A DNA stretch of 64,000 nt. Origin: Saccharicrinis sp963677245 (GTDB taxonomy: Bacteria; Bacteroidota; Bacteroidia; Bacteroidales; Marinilabiliaceae). This document shows positions 51,189-60,239 of this stretch, piece after piece. Below the pieces are notes generated by a model that saw only the letters and a list, made by a program, of their open reading frames with translations, was not told where the DNA came from and did not search any database. Numbering within the stretch: position 1 is the first letter of the stretch; the number at the start of each line of letters is the position of its first letter. The DNA lies in assembly GCA_963677245.1 (NCBI GenBank), contig OY781921.1, positions 3,720,001-3,784,000 on the forward strand, given 5' to 3'. A program made the position numbers and the translations under genes.

Positions 51189-52156
51189 ATCATATCTTTT
51201 AATTCTGTTATGCCTAAGTTGGCCACCGAAGATATAAAAGTATATGGAATTTCAGGAAGATCCATTTTTATTTCTGCTATCAATTCTTCGTCTAAGATGT
51301 CGCATTTTGAGATAGCTAGAAGACGCTTTTTATCGAGCAATTCCGGATTATAACATTTAAGTTCATTTAAAAGAATTTCGTATTCTTTTTTAATGTCATC
51401 GGCATCAGAAGGAACTACAAATAAAAGAATAGAGTTTCGCTCGATATGTCGCAGAAATCTTAATCCAAGACCTTTTCCATCACTTGCACCTTCAATAATT
51501 CCGGGGATGTCGGCCATTACAAATGATTTGAAATCGCGATAACTAACAATTCCCAGATTGGGAACTAAAGTAGTAAATGGATAGTCTGCAATTTCTGGTT
51601 TGGCGGCAGAAACCACAGAAAGTAGAGTGGATTTACCTGCATTGGGGAAGCCAACTAAGCCAACATCAGCCAATACTTTTAATTCCAGAATAACAGCTAC
51701 CTCAACAGCATCTTGCCCTGGTTGAGCATAGCGAGGAGTTTGATTAGTGGAACTTTTGAAATGTATATTTCCTCTACCGCCAAGCCCGCCTTTGGCAAGG
51801 ATAAACTCTTGATTTTCTTCTGTTATTTCGCAGATTACTTCTCCGGTTTCAGCATTTTTTGCAATGGTACCCAGTGGAACCTGAATCTCTTTGTCCTCAC
51901 CCTGAGCTCCGAAACTGCCTTGACCACCACCAGACATTCCATGCCCGGCAAATACGTGGCGCTGGAATTTTAAATGCAGAAGGGTCCAGTGATTACGGCT
52001 TCCTCGAATTATTACGTGTCCACCTCTACCTCCATCTCCCCCATCAGGACCACCTTTAGGAATAAACTTTTCACGACGCATATGCATCGATCCGGCACCT
52101 CCTTTTCCTGAACGACAGAATATTTTTACGTAATCTACAAAGTTGCTGCTTGCCAT
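51146..52156 (-). CDS. obg: GTPase Obg/CgtA
   Basis: Ribosome-associated GTPase for 50S assembly and stress control. 336 residues. The glycine-rich OBG fold is at residues 1-158 (KIFCRSGKGGAGSMHMRREK, GPDGGDGGRGGHVII), followed by the G domain with G1 GFPNAGKST, switch YPFTTLVPNLG, G3 DIPGIIEGA and G4 SKCD. It has no C-terminal OCT domain, as in other short Obg proteins. It ends inside the start region of the MutS-like gene, so the two are translationally coupled. Confidence 0.96.
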   Translation of the reverse strand: MASSNFVDYVKIFCRSGKGGAGSMHMRREKFIPKGGPDGGDGGRGGHVIIRGSRNHWTLLHLKFQRHVFAGHGMSGGGQGSFGAQGEDKEIQVPLGTIAKNAETGEVICEITEENQEFILAKGGLGGRGNIHFKSSTNQTPRYAQPGQDAVEVAVILELKVLADVGLVGFPNAGKSTLLSVVSAAKPEIADYPFTTLVPNLGIVSYRDFKSFVMADIPGIIEGASDGKGLGLRFLRHIERNSILLFVVPSDADDIKKEYEILLNELKCYNPELLDKKRLLAISKCDILDEELIAEIKMDLPEIPYTFISSVANLGITELKDMIWKALEESNQDTMQ

Positions 52157-52178
52157 AATCTCTTTTTAAGAAATGAAT

Positions 52179-52215
52179 AAGCCACGGTTATTGATGAAAC
52201 TCAATGCCGTGGCTT
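52179..52215 (-). terminator. Hairpin after adk
   Basis: AAGCCACGG (52179-52187) pairs perfectly with CCGTGGCTT (52207-52215); only a mixed T-rich tail follows on the minus strand. It separates adk from obg and may be a partial terminator. Confidence 0.6.
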
Positions 52216-52235
52216 GTTGTGTTTTTATATTGCTA

Positions 52236-52808
52236 TTACTTAGCGCTGTCTATAGCCTCAGAAATTGCACTGAAAATTTCGTCGATTGAACCCACACCTT
52301 GAATTGATTTATAAACTTTTTTCTTTTTATAAAAATCAATTACAGGTTTAGTTTGCTCTTCGTAAACGGTAATTCTTTTTTCAATAGTCTCCAAGTTGTC
52401 ATCAGAACGACCTGAAGTTTCGCCTCTTTTTAATAAACGCTCCACTAGTTCTTCTTTTGGAACTTCAAGGTTAACCATTACTGATACTTTCGATTTATAT
52501 TCAGCTAATAGTTGATCCAATGCTTCTGCTTGGGCCTCAGTTCTAGGGAAACCATCAAATATAACTCCATTTGAGTGAGCTAGTGATTCGATTTTATTGT
52601 CAATCATACCAATAATAGTTTCATCAGGAACAAGTTCACCTTTATCGATAAAGCTTTTTGCAATAGTACCTAATTGAGTATGACCACTAATTTCAGCTCT
52701 TAGTAAATCGCCTGTAGAAATGTGCGATAAGTTATACTTCTTAATAATATTTTCACTTTGAGTCCCTTTACCTGACCCCGGAGGTCCAAAAATCACTACG
52801 TTTAACAT
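52236..52808 (-). CDS. adk: Adenylate kinase
   Basis: Interconverts ATP + AMP and 2 ADP. 190 residues, the short-lid form without a zinc-finger lid. P-loop VIFGPPGSGKGTQSE, AMP-binding STGDLLRAEI and FDGFPRTEAQAEALD, and the lid region KRGETSGRSDDNLETIEKRI are all present. It follows hpt by 14 bases on the minus strand in a purine-salvage/energy operon. Confidence 0.97.
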   Translation of the reverse strand: MLNVVIFGPPGSGKGTQSENIIKKYNLSHISTGDLLRAEISGHTQLGTIAKSFIDKGELVPDETIIGMIDNKIESLAHSNGVIFDGFPRTEAQAEALDQLLAEYKSKVSVMVNLEVPKEELVERLLKRGETSGRSDDNLETIEKRITVYEEQTKPVIDFYKKKKVYKSIQGVGSIDEIFSAISEAIDSAK

Positions 52809-52822
52809 CTTATAAATCTTTT

Positions 52823-53362
52823 TTATTTTTCAATAACGGTATATATGTCTGGTAGGTTACGACCGTATCCATCGTAATCTAATCCATATCCAACTATAAA
52901 ATCATTTGGAATCTCTAAACCTAAATAATCTACCTCAATGTCTGTTTTGCAGGCTTCCGGTTTAAAAAGTAAACTGGCAATTTTTAAATCTTTGGGTTCG
53001 TAACCTAATAGTTGTTTTTTAATTTTTGTAATAGTGATACCAGTATCAATAATATCTTCTAAAACAACAATGGTTCTGTTTTCAATATCCTCCGTTAATC
53101 CAATTAACTCTTTAACTTTTCCGGTGGTGCCGGTTCCTTCGTATGAAGAAAGCTTTACAAAACTGATTTGACAAGGGAAGTTAATTTTCTTCATTAAATC
53201 TGCAGCAAACATAAATGAACCATTTAAAATGCAAATCATTAGAGGATTTGTATCTGCAAGTTCTTTATTCATTTGTTCAGCAATATTTGCAATTGCCTTG
53301 TCAATATCTTTAAATGGGATAGACAGTTCAAACTCTCTGTCTAATAACTTTATACGATTCAT
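52823..53362 (-). CDS. hpt: Hypoxanthine phosphoribosyltransferase
   Basis: Salvages hypoxanthine or guanine to IMP or GMP with PRPP. 179 residues. The PRPP-binding motif is VVLEDIIDTGITITKIKKQL, with the catalytic-loop strand SFVKLSSYEGTGTTGKVKEL and the base-recognition FIVGYGLDYDGYGRNLP. It is the first gene of the hpt-adk unit and is divergent from purE, another purine gene, across about 120 bases. A minus-strand -7 box (CAAAAATA on the plus strand, 53392-53399) lies just upstream. Confidence 0.95.
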   Translation of the reverse strand: MNRIKLLDREFELSIPFKDIDKAIANIAEQMNKELADTNPLMICILNGSFMFAADLMKKINFPCQISFVKLSSYEGTGTTGKVKELIGLTEDIENRTIVVLEDIIDTGITITKIKKQLLGYEPKDLKIASLLFKPEACKTDIEVDYLGLEIPNDFIVGYGLDYDGYGRNLPDIYTVIEK

Positions 53363-53391
53363 TAATTGGGGAAATTTTTATTTTAATGGCG

Positions 53392-53399
53392 CAAAAATA
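53392..53399 (-). promoter_or_regulatory. -7 promoter box for hpt-adk
   Basis: Minus strand TATTTTTG matches TAnnTTTG, 29 bases before the hpt start; no -33 TTTG at the usual distance. Confidence 0.4.
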
Positions 53400-53441
53400 C
53401 AAAAAAATACCAAGCATGGCTTATTTTATTTTATAACTTAT

Positions 53442-53449
53442 TAATTTTG
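53442..53449 (+). promoter_or_regulatory. -7 promoter box for purE
   Basis: TAATTTTG, exact -7 match, 33 bases before the purE ATG; no clear -33. Confidence 0.45.
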
Positions 53450-53482
53450 CGACAGTTTAATCAAAAATTTAAATAATTAATT

Positions 53483-53989
53483 ATGCAAGCAGTTGTTAGT
53501 ATAATAATGGGAAGTACATCGGATTTGCCGGTGATGGAAAAAGCCGCACAGGTGCTGAATGATTTAAAAATTCCGTTTGAGATTAATGCATTGTCAGCTC
53601 ATAGAACACCGGAAGCTGTTGAGAAATTTGCAAAAGGTGCAGAAGATAGAGGTATTAAAGTAATAATTGCTGCAGCAGGAATGGCTGCTCACCTGCCTGG
53701 GGTAATAGCTTCAATGACAAAATTGCCAATTATTGGTGTGCCAATTAAAGCTTCATTAGATGGTTTGGATGCACTTTTAGCTATTGTGCAAATGCCTCCG
53801 GGAATTCCTGTTGCTACTGTTGGTATCAATGGTGCCCAAAATGCTGGTATTCTTGCTGCTCAAATGATTTCATTAGGTGATCGTGAATTAGCAGAAAGAG
53901 TAGCTGAATTTAAAGAAAACTTAAAAACGAAGATCGAAAAAGCAAATAAAGATCTAAGTGAAATTAAGTATGAGTTCAAAACAAATTAA
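53483..53989 (+). CDS. purE: N5-carboxyaminoimidazole ribonucleotide mutase
   Basis: Converts N5-CAIR to CAIR in purine synthesis. 168 residues, class I PurE. Signatures: IIMGSTSDLPVMEKAAQVL, the His-containing SAHRTPEAVEKFAKGA, IAAAGMAAHLPGVIASMTKL and the GLDALLAIVQMPPGIPVATV stretch. It is followed by a terminator-like hairpin that abuts the next gene. Confidence 0.96.
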   Translation: MQAVVSIIMGSTSDLPVMEKAAQVLNDLKIPFEINALSAHRTPEAVEKFAKGAEDRGIKVIIAAAGMAAHLPGVIASMTKLPIIGVPIKASLDGLDALLAIVQMPPGIPVATVGINGAQNAGILAAQMISLGDRELAERVAEFKENLKTKIEKANKDLSEIKYEFKTN

Positions 53990-54038
53990 AATTTTGTTTT
54001 GTAAAAAATAGACAAAATTATTTGTCATATAATTTATT

Positions 54039-54081
54039 AAAAGGTAACTTTTTGTTTCAAACAAATTAGTTGCCTTTTTTT
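54039..54081 (+). terminator. Terminator of purE, ending at the next start codon
   Basis: AAAGGTAACT-type left arm (from 54039) pairs with AGTTGCCTTT (from 54068), one wobble, then seven T. The T-run ends one base before the ATG at 54082. A second, smaller hairpin (GACAAA/TTTGTC, 54011-54026) precedes it. Confidence 0.75.
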
Positions 54082-54909
54082 ATGATACCTAACCGTAAAT
54101 TATTGTGTTTTTGCTGCATTCTTATTTCTTGTGGTTTAATGGGGCAGTCGAATTTTTTTAGTTCGCCAAAAGCTATGGGGCAAGGTGCTACAGGTGTTGC
54201 ACAAAGTGAGTTTTCAAATACTTCAGTAAATCCTGCCAATATTTCTCAAACAAAAGAAGTTTCCATTTATACTTCTTATCTACTTCCTTATTTTATTCAG
54301 GATTTAAGCGAAAAAGAATTAGGACTGGTTATTCCTTTTAAAAAGGCTAATCTTGGATTTAGCATAAACCAATATGGATTTGATTTATATCAGGAAAATA
54401 GTGTGGCAATTACCTATGCACGCAATTTAATGCCAAACTTATCATTGGGTTTTCAGATGAATATACTTCAGCATTACATAAAGCAGTCAGGTTCGGGTTA
54501 TCAGTTGGTAAGTAGCATGGGAATAATTTATGATGTTTCTTCTGTATTGAGTTTTGGTGCTCAGATTTATAATATTGAAGAGTCCAGTTTTTTAATTGAA
54601 GAATTTGAGTCTCCAATACCTTCCTTGTTTGTGTTTGGCTTTAGTTGGAAGCCGGTGAGTCAATTCGAACTTTCCGGCGAATATGAAAAAGTGGGTGATT
54701 ATACGAGTTTGTTAAAATTTGGAATGGAATATAAGCCTGGTGATATTGTGGTGCTTAGAACGGGAGTTTTAGGAAAACCAATCAATTACACACTGGGAGC
54801 GGGCATTTATTTTAATCGGTTTGAGTTTGATGTAGCTATGGCTCATCATGCTGTATTGGGCGTTTCTTCCAGTTTTGGCATAACATATTCTTTTAGCAAA
54901 GTACGATGA
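54082..54909 (+). CDS. Outer-membrane beta-barrel protein, PorV/FadL-like
   Basis: A 275-residue exported protein. ATG 54082 is chosen over an upstream TTG that lies inside the terminator hairpin. Signal peptide: about residues 1-22 (LLCFCCILISCGLMG). The mature start SSPKAMGQGATGVAQSEFSN followed by NPANIS resembles the N-terminal hatch phrase of PorV/PorQ- and FadL-type barrels. The rest alternates short amphipathic strands (NLGFSINQYGFDLYQE, YTLGAGIYFNRFEFDVAMAH) and ends in an aromatic-rich strand (SSFGITYSFSK), as barrels do. It overlaps the downstream gene by four bases (ATGA), implying coupled synthesis. Role unknown. Confidence 0.72.
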   Translation: MIPNRKLLCFCCILISCGLMGQSNFFSSPKAMGQGATGVAQSEFSNTSVNPANISQTKEVSIYTSYLLPYFIQDLSEKELGLVIPFKKANLGFSINQYGFDLYQENSVAITYARNLMPNLSLGFQMNILQHYIKQSGSGYQLVSSMGIIYDVSSVLSFGAQIYNIEESSFLIEEFESPIPSLFVFGFSWKPVSQFELSGEYEKVGDYTSLLKFGMEYKPGDIVVLRTGVLGKPINYTLGAGIYFNRFEFDVAMAHHAVLGVSSSFGITYSFSKVR

Positions 54910-56921
54910 AGAATATTTTTGTTATACTTTGTGTTGTTATAGGATCTAGTAGTCTATATGCACAGCAACGCTTAAATCCGGAAGAGGTTGTGATGCAGGT
55001 GTTGGAGTCATTAGCAGAGAATGATGTTGATATAAATGCAGAATCTAGTTTGTTTGATGATTTAATTGATTTGTATGGAAGTCCAATAACCTTGAACGAT
55101 GCCACCTACGATCAACTGGAAAAGTTGATCTTTCTAAGCGATTTGCAGGTTAAAAGTCTATATGAATATATTCAGGATTATGGCCCCCTAAGTTCAAAAT
55201 ATCAACTGCAAGGTATTTCATCTCTTTCTTTAATGGATATTAAGCGATTGTTGCTGTTTGCTAAAATTGAACCTTCTGGTGATATAGCGAATGAAAAGAA
55301 ATACTTAAATGGATATGGAATTGTGCGCGATCAGTTTAATTGGGAAACTGCGAAAGGATATCAAAACGATACAGCTTCTGCCAGATATTTAGGTAATAAG
55401 CATCATTTATATTCAAAATTTCAGTTGCGATATGGGAAAAATCTGCGATGCGGATTTGTTTTAGATAAAGATGCAGGAGAGCAAAATTGGCCGGTCGATT
55501 TTACTTCTGCATATGTGAGTTATGAGAGTAAGAAGTTTATTAAGTATGTTGTGCTTGGAGATTATCATGCCAACTTTGGACAAGGATTGGCTATGTGGAC
55601 TGGAAGTAGTATGGGAAAAACAACAGACCCATTGTCGATTAGAAAGCGAGGAAGAGGTTTACGTCAATATTCCTCTGCAAACGAAAGTTTATATTTAAGA
55701 GGAGGTGGAATAACTATAGGGAAAGGAAGCTGGAAGAGTTCTGTTTTTGGATCATATCGGGAAAGAGATGCTTCTTTAAGTTATTATGATGATTCGCTAA
55801 AGATAATGGCTACTTCATTTCCGGAAACAGGATATCATAGAACGTCAGCAGAACTTCAGAAGAAAAATGTAGTTGATCAATATGTGTTGGGAATTAACCT
55901 TGATTATAGTTTCAGAAAGCTTGATCTTTCTCTGGGAGCAGTTTATCAGGAGTATGATGTTGACTCCATTCAGTTAGATGAAATATATAAAGTGAATCTT
56001 AACATGAAACCTAAATCGCTAAACTACTGGGGAAGTTACTTGTGGGGGCATGATAAGTTTGTTGGATTTGGCGATGTTGCTTTTGATTCTAAAGGAGGAT
56101 ATGCGCTTATGAATGGCCTGCAGTTTAAACCAGTTTCTTATGTTTCTTTAGCGATTCTCTATCGATATTTTTCAGTTGACTATTATGCTCCATGGCAAAA
56201 TTCTTTTACCGAGAATTCTAATGCAGCCGGGGAATCTGGTTATTATATTGGATTAACCGTTTTTCCTGTTGAAAATACTGTGGTAAAAGCTTATGTGGAT
56301 TTGTTTAAAACAAATTGGTTAAAATACCAGGTCGATCAGCCAGCTAATGGTTACGATATACTTTTTCAGATAGAACGAGAGTTTAATTCTCATTTTAATG
56401 TGTATCTACTTTATAAAGAAAAGGAGAAGAGCGTAAATTTTAATAAAGACGAGGTTTTGGGTTATCCAACTGCAATACAAAACCTAAAGAAAATTAGAGC
56501 TCATGCAGATATGAAGATCGATGAAAAGTGGAGCTTGCAAAGTAGGGTAGAGCGCTCCTATTATCAAATTGAAAATGAGTACTCAGATGGTATGCTTGCA
56601 TTTGTTGGGTGCAAATACAAATCATTAAATAATAAACTTGGTTTTTGGTTTCGCTATGTTAGATTTAATACGGATGATTATGATTCGAGAATTTATACTT
56701 ACGAGAATGATTTGCTTTATAATTTCTCGATTCCGTCATTTCAGGAAGATGGCGGAAGAGTTTATGCCATGTTAAAATATCAGTTGTTTCAGAATTTAAA
56801 ATGCTGGATTAAAGGAGGTCGAACTTTTTATTATAATAAAGAAGCAATTGGTTCGGGGCTTCAGGAAATAGAAGGAAATACCCGAACCACAATTAAAATT
56901 CAGCTTCAATATAAATTTTAG
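54906..56921 (+). CDS. Helix-hairpin-helix domain fused to an outer-membrane barrel
   Basis: A 671-residue exported protein. Signal peptide 1-19 (MKNIFVILCVVIGSSSLYA). Residues about 60-115 resemble the ComEA-type double helix-hairpin-helix: PITLNDATYDQLEKLIFLSD, then YIQDYGPLSSKYQLQGISSL. The Gly-x-Gly DNA-contact hairpins are replaced by LSDLQ and SSLSL. Residues about 150-671 are a long series of amphipathic strands with aromatic ends (LYSKFQLRYGKNLRCGFVLD, YVVLGDYHANFGQGLAMWTG), ending in a final strand TTIKIQLQYKF, typical of a large barrel. Its start overlaps the preceding barrel gene by four bases. Family members occur widely in Bacteroidota; the function is not known. Confidence 0.75.
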   Translation: MKNIFVILCVVIGSSSLYAQQRLNPEEVVMQVLESLAENDVDINAESSLFDDLIDLYGSPITLNDATYDQLEKLIFLSDLQVKSLYEYIQDYGPLSSKYQLQGISSLSLMDIKRLLLFAKIEPSGDIANEKKYLNGYGIVRDQFNWETAKGYQNDTASARYLGNKHHLYSKFQLRYGKNLRCGFVLDKDAGEQNWPVDFTSAYVSYESKKFIKYVVLGDYHANFGQGLAMWTGSSMGKTTDPLSIRKRGRGLRQYSSANESLYLRGGGITIGKGSWKSSVFGSYRERDASLSYYDDSLKIMATSFPETGYHRTSAELQKKNVVDQYVLGINLDYSFRKLDLSLGAVYQEYDVDSIQLDEIYKVNLNMKPKSLNYWGSYLWGHDKFVGFGDVAFDSKGGYALMNGLQFKPVSYVSLAILYRYFSVDYYAPWQNSFTENSNAAGESGYYIGLTVFPVENTVVKAYVDLFKTNWLKYQVDQPANGYDILFQIEREFNSHFNVYLLYKEKEKSVNFNKDEVLGYPTAIQNLKKIRAHADMKIDEKWSLQSRVERSYYQIENEYSDGMLAFVGCKYKSLNNKLGFWFRYVRFNTDDYDSRIYTYENDLLYNFSIPSFQEDGGRVYAMLKYQLFQNLKCWIKGGRTFYYNKEAIGSGLQEIEGNTRTTIKIQLQYKF

Positions 56922-59098
56922 TTACCTACCTCGGAGATGAATTTAACTCTAACCAGACGGATGTTTTCTTCGGAATATTCATCTTCGCCTAATTCTTCGA
57001 GAGCACTGGCAATGTCATCTGTTTCAGCGTCTTCTTTAAAATAATAGAAGATGTCATCGCGGTGATCATCGTCCATAATCTGATCGATGTAATAGTCAAT
57101 ATTTACTCTTGTCCCGGAATAAACGATGGATTCAATTTCTGTAAGTAACTCATTCATTTCAATTCCACGGGAGCTGGCAATGTCGTCCAAAGGAATTTTT
57201 CTGTCTATACTCTGAATTATGGCAATTTTATTTTTTGATTTATTGGCCACAGTTTTCACTACCATGTCAACAGGGCGTTCGATTTCGTTTTCCTCAACGT
57301 GAGATTTGATGAGCTTAACGAATTCTTTACCAAAACGATTCGCTTTTCCAGATCCAACGCCTGGAATATTCATCATTTCTTCCAATGTAATTGGATAATG
57401 AATGGCCATCGCTTCAAGAGAAGGGTCCTGGAAGATGACGAATGGAGGAAGATTTTTTAGTTTGGAAATCTTTTTCCTTAAATCTTTCAGCATATTAAAG
57501 AGTTGAGGATCTACTGCAGCAGTTCCTCCAACGGCTTTTTCTTCAACGTCATCAGTTTCAAAATCATGCTCTTGGGTAATCATGAATGATTTTGGATTGT
57601 CGATGAATTCTTTTCCTGATTCACTCACTTTTAAAATGCCGTAGTTCTCAATTTCCTTGATTAACAAACCTGCAACTAATAGTTGTCGAATAACGGCATT
57701 CCAATATTTTTCTTCTTTCTCCTTGCCTTTCCCAAACAGTGGATGAGTCTCGTGTTTATAGGATTTTATAGTTGAGTTGCTATGTCCGGCAAGAAATGGA
57801 ACTATATAATCAGCCTTAAATCGCTCTTTAAGTTCAAGTATAGTGGATAGCATTAATGCTACATTGTCCTTGCCTTCTGATTGTTCTTTGGGGTTGCAAC
57901 AATTATCACAAGTGTCGCAGTTATTCTCTTTGTGTTTTTCTCCAAAGTAATGCAAAAGGATCTTACGTCTACATATAGAGGACTCAGCGTAAGAAACCGT
58001 CTCAAGCAATAACTGTTTGCCTATTTCCTGTTCAGCAATCGGTTTTCCTTGCATAAATTTTTCCAGCTTCTGAATGTCTTTATAGCTGTAGAAAGTAATA
58101 CATTTCCCTTCTCCACCATCGCGACCTGCACGTCCGGTTTCCTGATAATATCCTTCCAGACTTTTAGGAATGTCGTAATGTATAACCAAACGAACATCTG
58201 GTTTATCTATACCCATACCAAAAGCTATGGTAGCTACGATAACATCCGTTTCTTCCATCAAAAAAGCATCCTGGTTGCCTGCTCTGGTGGCGGCATCCAT
58301 TCCGGCATGATATGCTCTGGCTTTAATCCCGTTTACAATTAATGTTTCTGCCAGTTCTTCTACCTTTTTACGACTTAGGCAATATATGATGGCTGATTTG
58401 CCAGTGTTCTCTTTAAGGATTTTGATGATTTGCTTGGTGGCGTGTTTCTTAGGGCGTACTTCATAAAACAAGTTAGGTCTGTTAAATGAAGATTTAAACA
58501 CCAACGCATTGCTCATTCCTAAGCTTTTTTGAATATCGCTTTGTACCTTAGGTGTTGCCGTTGCTGTTAGCGCAATCAATGGTTTTGAACCTATTTCTTC
58601 AATAATAGGTCTAATTCGTCTATACTCAGGTCTGAAATCATGTCCCCATTCAGAGATACAGTGCGCCTCATCAACGGCATAGAATGAGATTTCAACTTGT
58701 TTTAGAAATTCTATATTTTCCTCTTTGGTTAAAGATTCCGGAGCTACGTAAAGTAGTTTTGTTTTACCGGATAGCATATCTTCCTTAACCTTATTAATAG
58801 CGGCTTTAGTTAACGATGAATTTAAGAAGTGAGCTATACCATCATCTTCACTGAAATTACGCATAGCATCAACCTGATTTTTCATTAACGCAATCAAAGG
58901 AGAAATAATGATGGCTGTACCAGGAAGGATAAGTGAGGGTAGTTGATAGCACAACGACTTACCTCCACCTGTAGGCATCAATACAAATGTATCATTCCCT
59001 TTTAGTATATTTTCAATAACTTCTTCTTGGTTACCTTTAAAGGTATCGAAACCAAAATGTTTCTTCAGATGAGTTCCAAGATCAACCTTTTTTCCCAT
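56918..59098 (-). CDS. recQ: ATP-dependent DNA helicase RecQ
   Basis: 3'-5' helicase for recombination and fork repair. 726 residues, long RecQ form. Walker A MPTGGGKSLCYQLPS (about 38-46), DEAH box FYAVDEAHCISEWGHDFRPE, motif VI QETGRAGRDGGEGKC, zinc-binding four-Cys cluster (SICRRK then NNCDTCDNCCNP), a winged-helix RQC, and an HRDC domain (about 530-610, PPFVIFQDPSLEAMA, MMNIPGVGSGKANRFG). An acidic C-terminal extension of about 100 residues follows. Its stop overlaps the convergent barrel gene by four bases, so no terminator separates them. Confidence 0.95.
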   Translation of the reverse strand: MGKKVDLGTHLKKHFGFDTFKGNQEEVIENILKGNDTFVLMPTGGGKSLCYQLPSLILPGTAIIISPLIALMKNQVDAMRNFSEDDGIAHFLNSSLTKAAINKVKEDMLSGKTKLLYVAPESLTKEENIEFLKQVEISFYAVDEAHCISEWGHDFRPEYRRIRPIIEEIGSKPLIALTATATPKVQSDIQKSLGMSNALVFKSSFNRPNLFYEVRPKKHATKQIIKILKENTGKSAIIYCLSRKKVEELAETLIVNGIKARAYHAGMDAATRAGNQDAFLMEETDVIVATIAFGMGIDKPDVRLVIHYDIPKSLEGYYQETGRAGRDGGEGKCITFYSYKDIQKLEKFMQGKPIAEQEIGKQLLLETVSYAESSICRRKILLHYFGEKHKENNCDTCDNCCNPKEQSEGKDNVALMLSTILELKERFKADYIVPFLAGHSNSTIKSYKHETHPLFGKGKEKEEKYWNAVIRQLLVAGLLIKEIENYGILKVSESGKEFIDNPKSFMITQEHDFETDDVEEKAVGGTAAVDPQLFNMLKDLRKKISKLKNLPPFVIFQDPSLEAMAIHYPITLEEMMNIPGVGSGKANRFGKEFVKLIKSHVEENEIERPVDMVVKTVANKSKNKIAIIQSIDRKIPLDDIASSRGIEMNELLTEIESIVYSGTRVNIDYYIDQIMDDDHRDDIFYYFKEDAETDDIASALEELGEDEYSEENIRLVRVKFISEVGN

Positions 59099-59179
59099 AA
59101 CAAAATAATTATCCGTCTAAAGTGCAAGTTAGCACGATATTAGATCGACAACAATATTAATTCTCCACAACGCGTCGAA

Positions 59180-59187
59180 CAAAAGTA
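59180..59187 (-). promoter_or_regulatory. -7 promoter box for recQ
   Basis: Minus strand TACTTTTG, exact -7 match, 81 bases before the recQ start; the -33 position carries TTTT rather than TTTG. Confidence 0.4.
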
Positions 59188-59323
59188 CTTTTTCTTCTAT
59201 AAAATAACGCATTTATGTATAAAAAAATGCTGGTGCGCTAGTCCAACATGTGAAATATCAGCTTTGTACGCTGTAGTTCTCCAAGAATGTGAAAGTTAAT
59301 ACAAAATGTGGAGAAATCGTATA

Positions 59324-59354
59324 TTGGCATTGTTAAATTACTATGTTATCTTCG
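59324..59354 (+). promoter_or_regulatory. Promoter of tatC-lptB
   Basis: TTG (59324-59326), spacer 20, TATCTTCG (59347-59354), one mismatch in the -7 box; 49 bases before the ATG. Confidence 0.55.
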
Positions 59355-59403
59355 CAACCGATATAAAATAATAGCTATAGATACTAAAAAGAAGACATTA
59401 ATA

Positions 59404-60216
59404 ATGAGTAATTCACAAACAGATGATATGACATTTTTAGAGCATCTTGAAGTATTGAGGTGGCATTTAGTTCGTTCCTTTGTTTCTGTGTTTGTGGTAG
59501 CTATATTAGCTTTTGTGTTTAAGGAAGTTGTATTTGATATCATTATTTTTGGTCCTAGTCAGCCTGATTTTTATTCTAATCACATGTTGTCTATACTAGC
59601 GGATCAACTTAATATGCCAGCTTTAAGTATTAATCAGAAAGAAATTGACTTTCAAAATATCCAAATGGCTGGTCAGTTTACTACGCATTTAAAGGTTTCA
59701 TTTATAGGTGGTTTGGTGGGAGCTTTTCCATATATCTTTTGGGAGTTCTGGCGTTTTATTAAACCGGCTCTTCAGCAGCAGGAATTGAAGCATTCTCGTG
59801 GAGCTATTTTTTTTGCATCTATTTTATTTTCAGTAGGTATACTGTTTGCTTATTATGTTATTTGTCCATTGTCTGTTCATTTTTTGGCAAATTACCATGT
59901 GAGTGATAAGGTTGAGAACATTTTAAGTTTGGGGTCTTACATATCAACAATAACGTCTATTGTGTTAGCAGGTGGGATTATTTTTGAGCTTCCTATCTTA
60001 ATATATTTTTTAGCAAAAGTGGGGCTGGTTTCAAGTTTAACATTGAAAAAATACCGAAGGCATGCTATCATTGTTAGTTTATTGTTGGCTGCTATTATTA
60101 CACCTCCAGATGTAATTAGTCAGGTGTTAGTATGTTTTCCTCTTATATTTTTGTATGAAGGCGGCATATTAATTGCTAGGAACATTGAGAGAAAAAAAGA
60201 AAGAAACCTTTCGTAA
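59404..60216 (+). CDS. tatC: Twin-arginine translocase subunit TatC
   Basis: Core of the Tat receptor that binds twin-arginine signal peptides. 270 residues from ATG 59404, which begins MSNSQTDDMTFLEHLEVLRW, the conserved cytoplasmic N-terminus (F-L-x-H-L-E-x-L-R); an upstream GTG would add 32 residues including a membrane-like segment not typical of TatC. Six membrane helices are evident, with the FIGGLVGAFPYIFWEFWRFI and KPALQQQELKHSRG loop and the late IITPPDVISQVLVCFPLIFL. No tatA gene is seen here. lptB begins 23 bases downstream. Confidence 0.93.
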   Translation: MSNSQTDDMTFLEHLEVLRWHLVRSFVSVFVVAILAFVFKEVVFDIIIFGPSQPDFYSNHMLSILADQLNMPALSINQKEIDFQNIQMAGQFTTHLKVSFIGGLVGAFPYIFWEFWRFIKPALQQQELKHSRGAIFFASILFSVGILFAYYVICPLSVHFLANYHVSDKVENILSLGSYISTITSIVLAGGIIFELPILIYFLAKVGLVSSLTLKKYRRHAIIVSLLLAAIITPPDVISQVLVCFPLIFLYEGGILIARNIERKKERNLS

Positions 60217-60239
60217 TGCTTACGATTTAAAAGAAAGTT

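Noticed and set aside
59308..59403. Upstream GTG start giving 32 extra residues for TatC
   Set aside because: The extension covers the promoter region and does not resemble TatC; the ATG at 59404 yields the conserved N-terminus.
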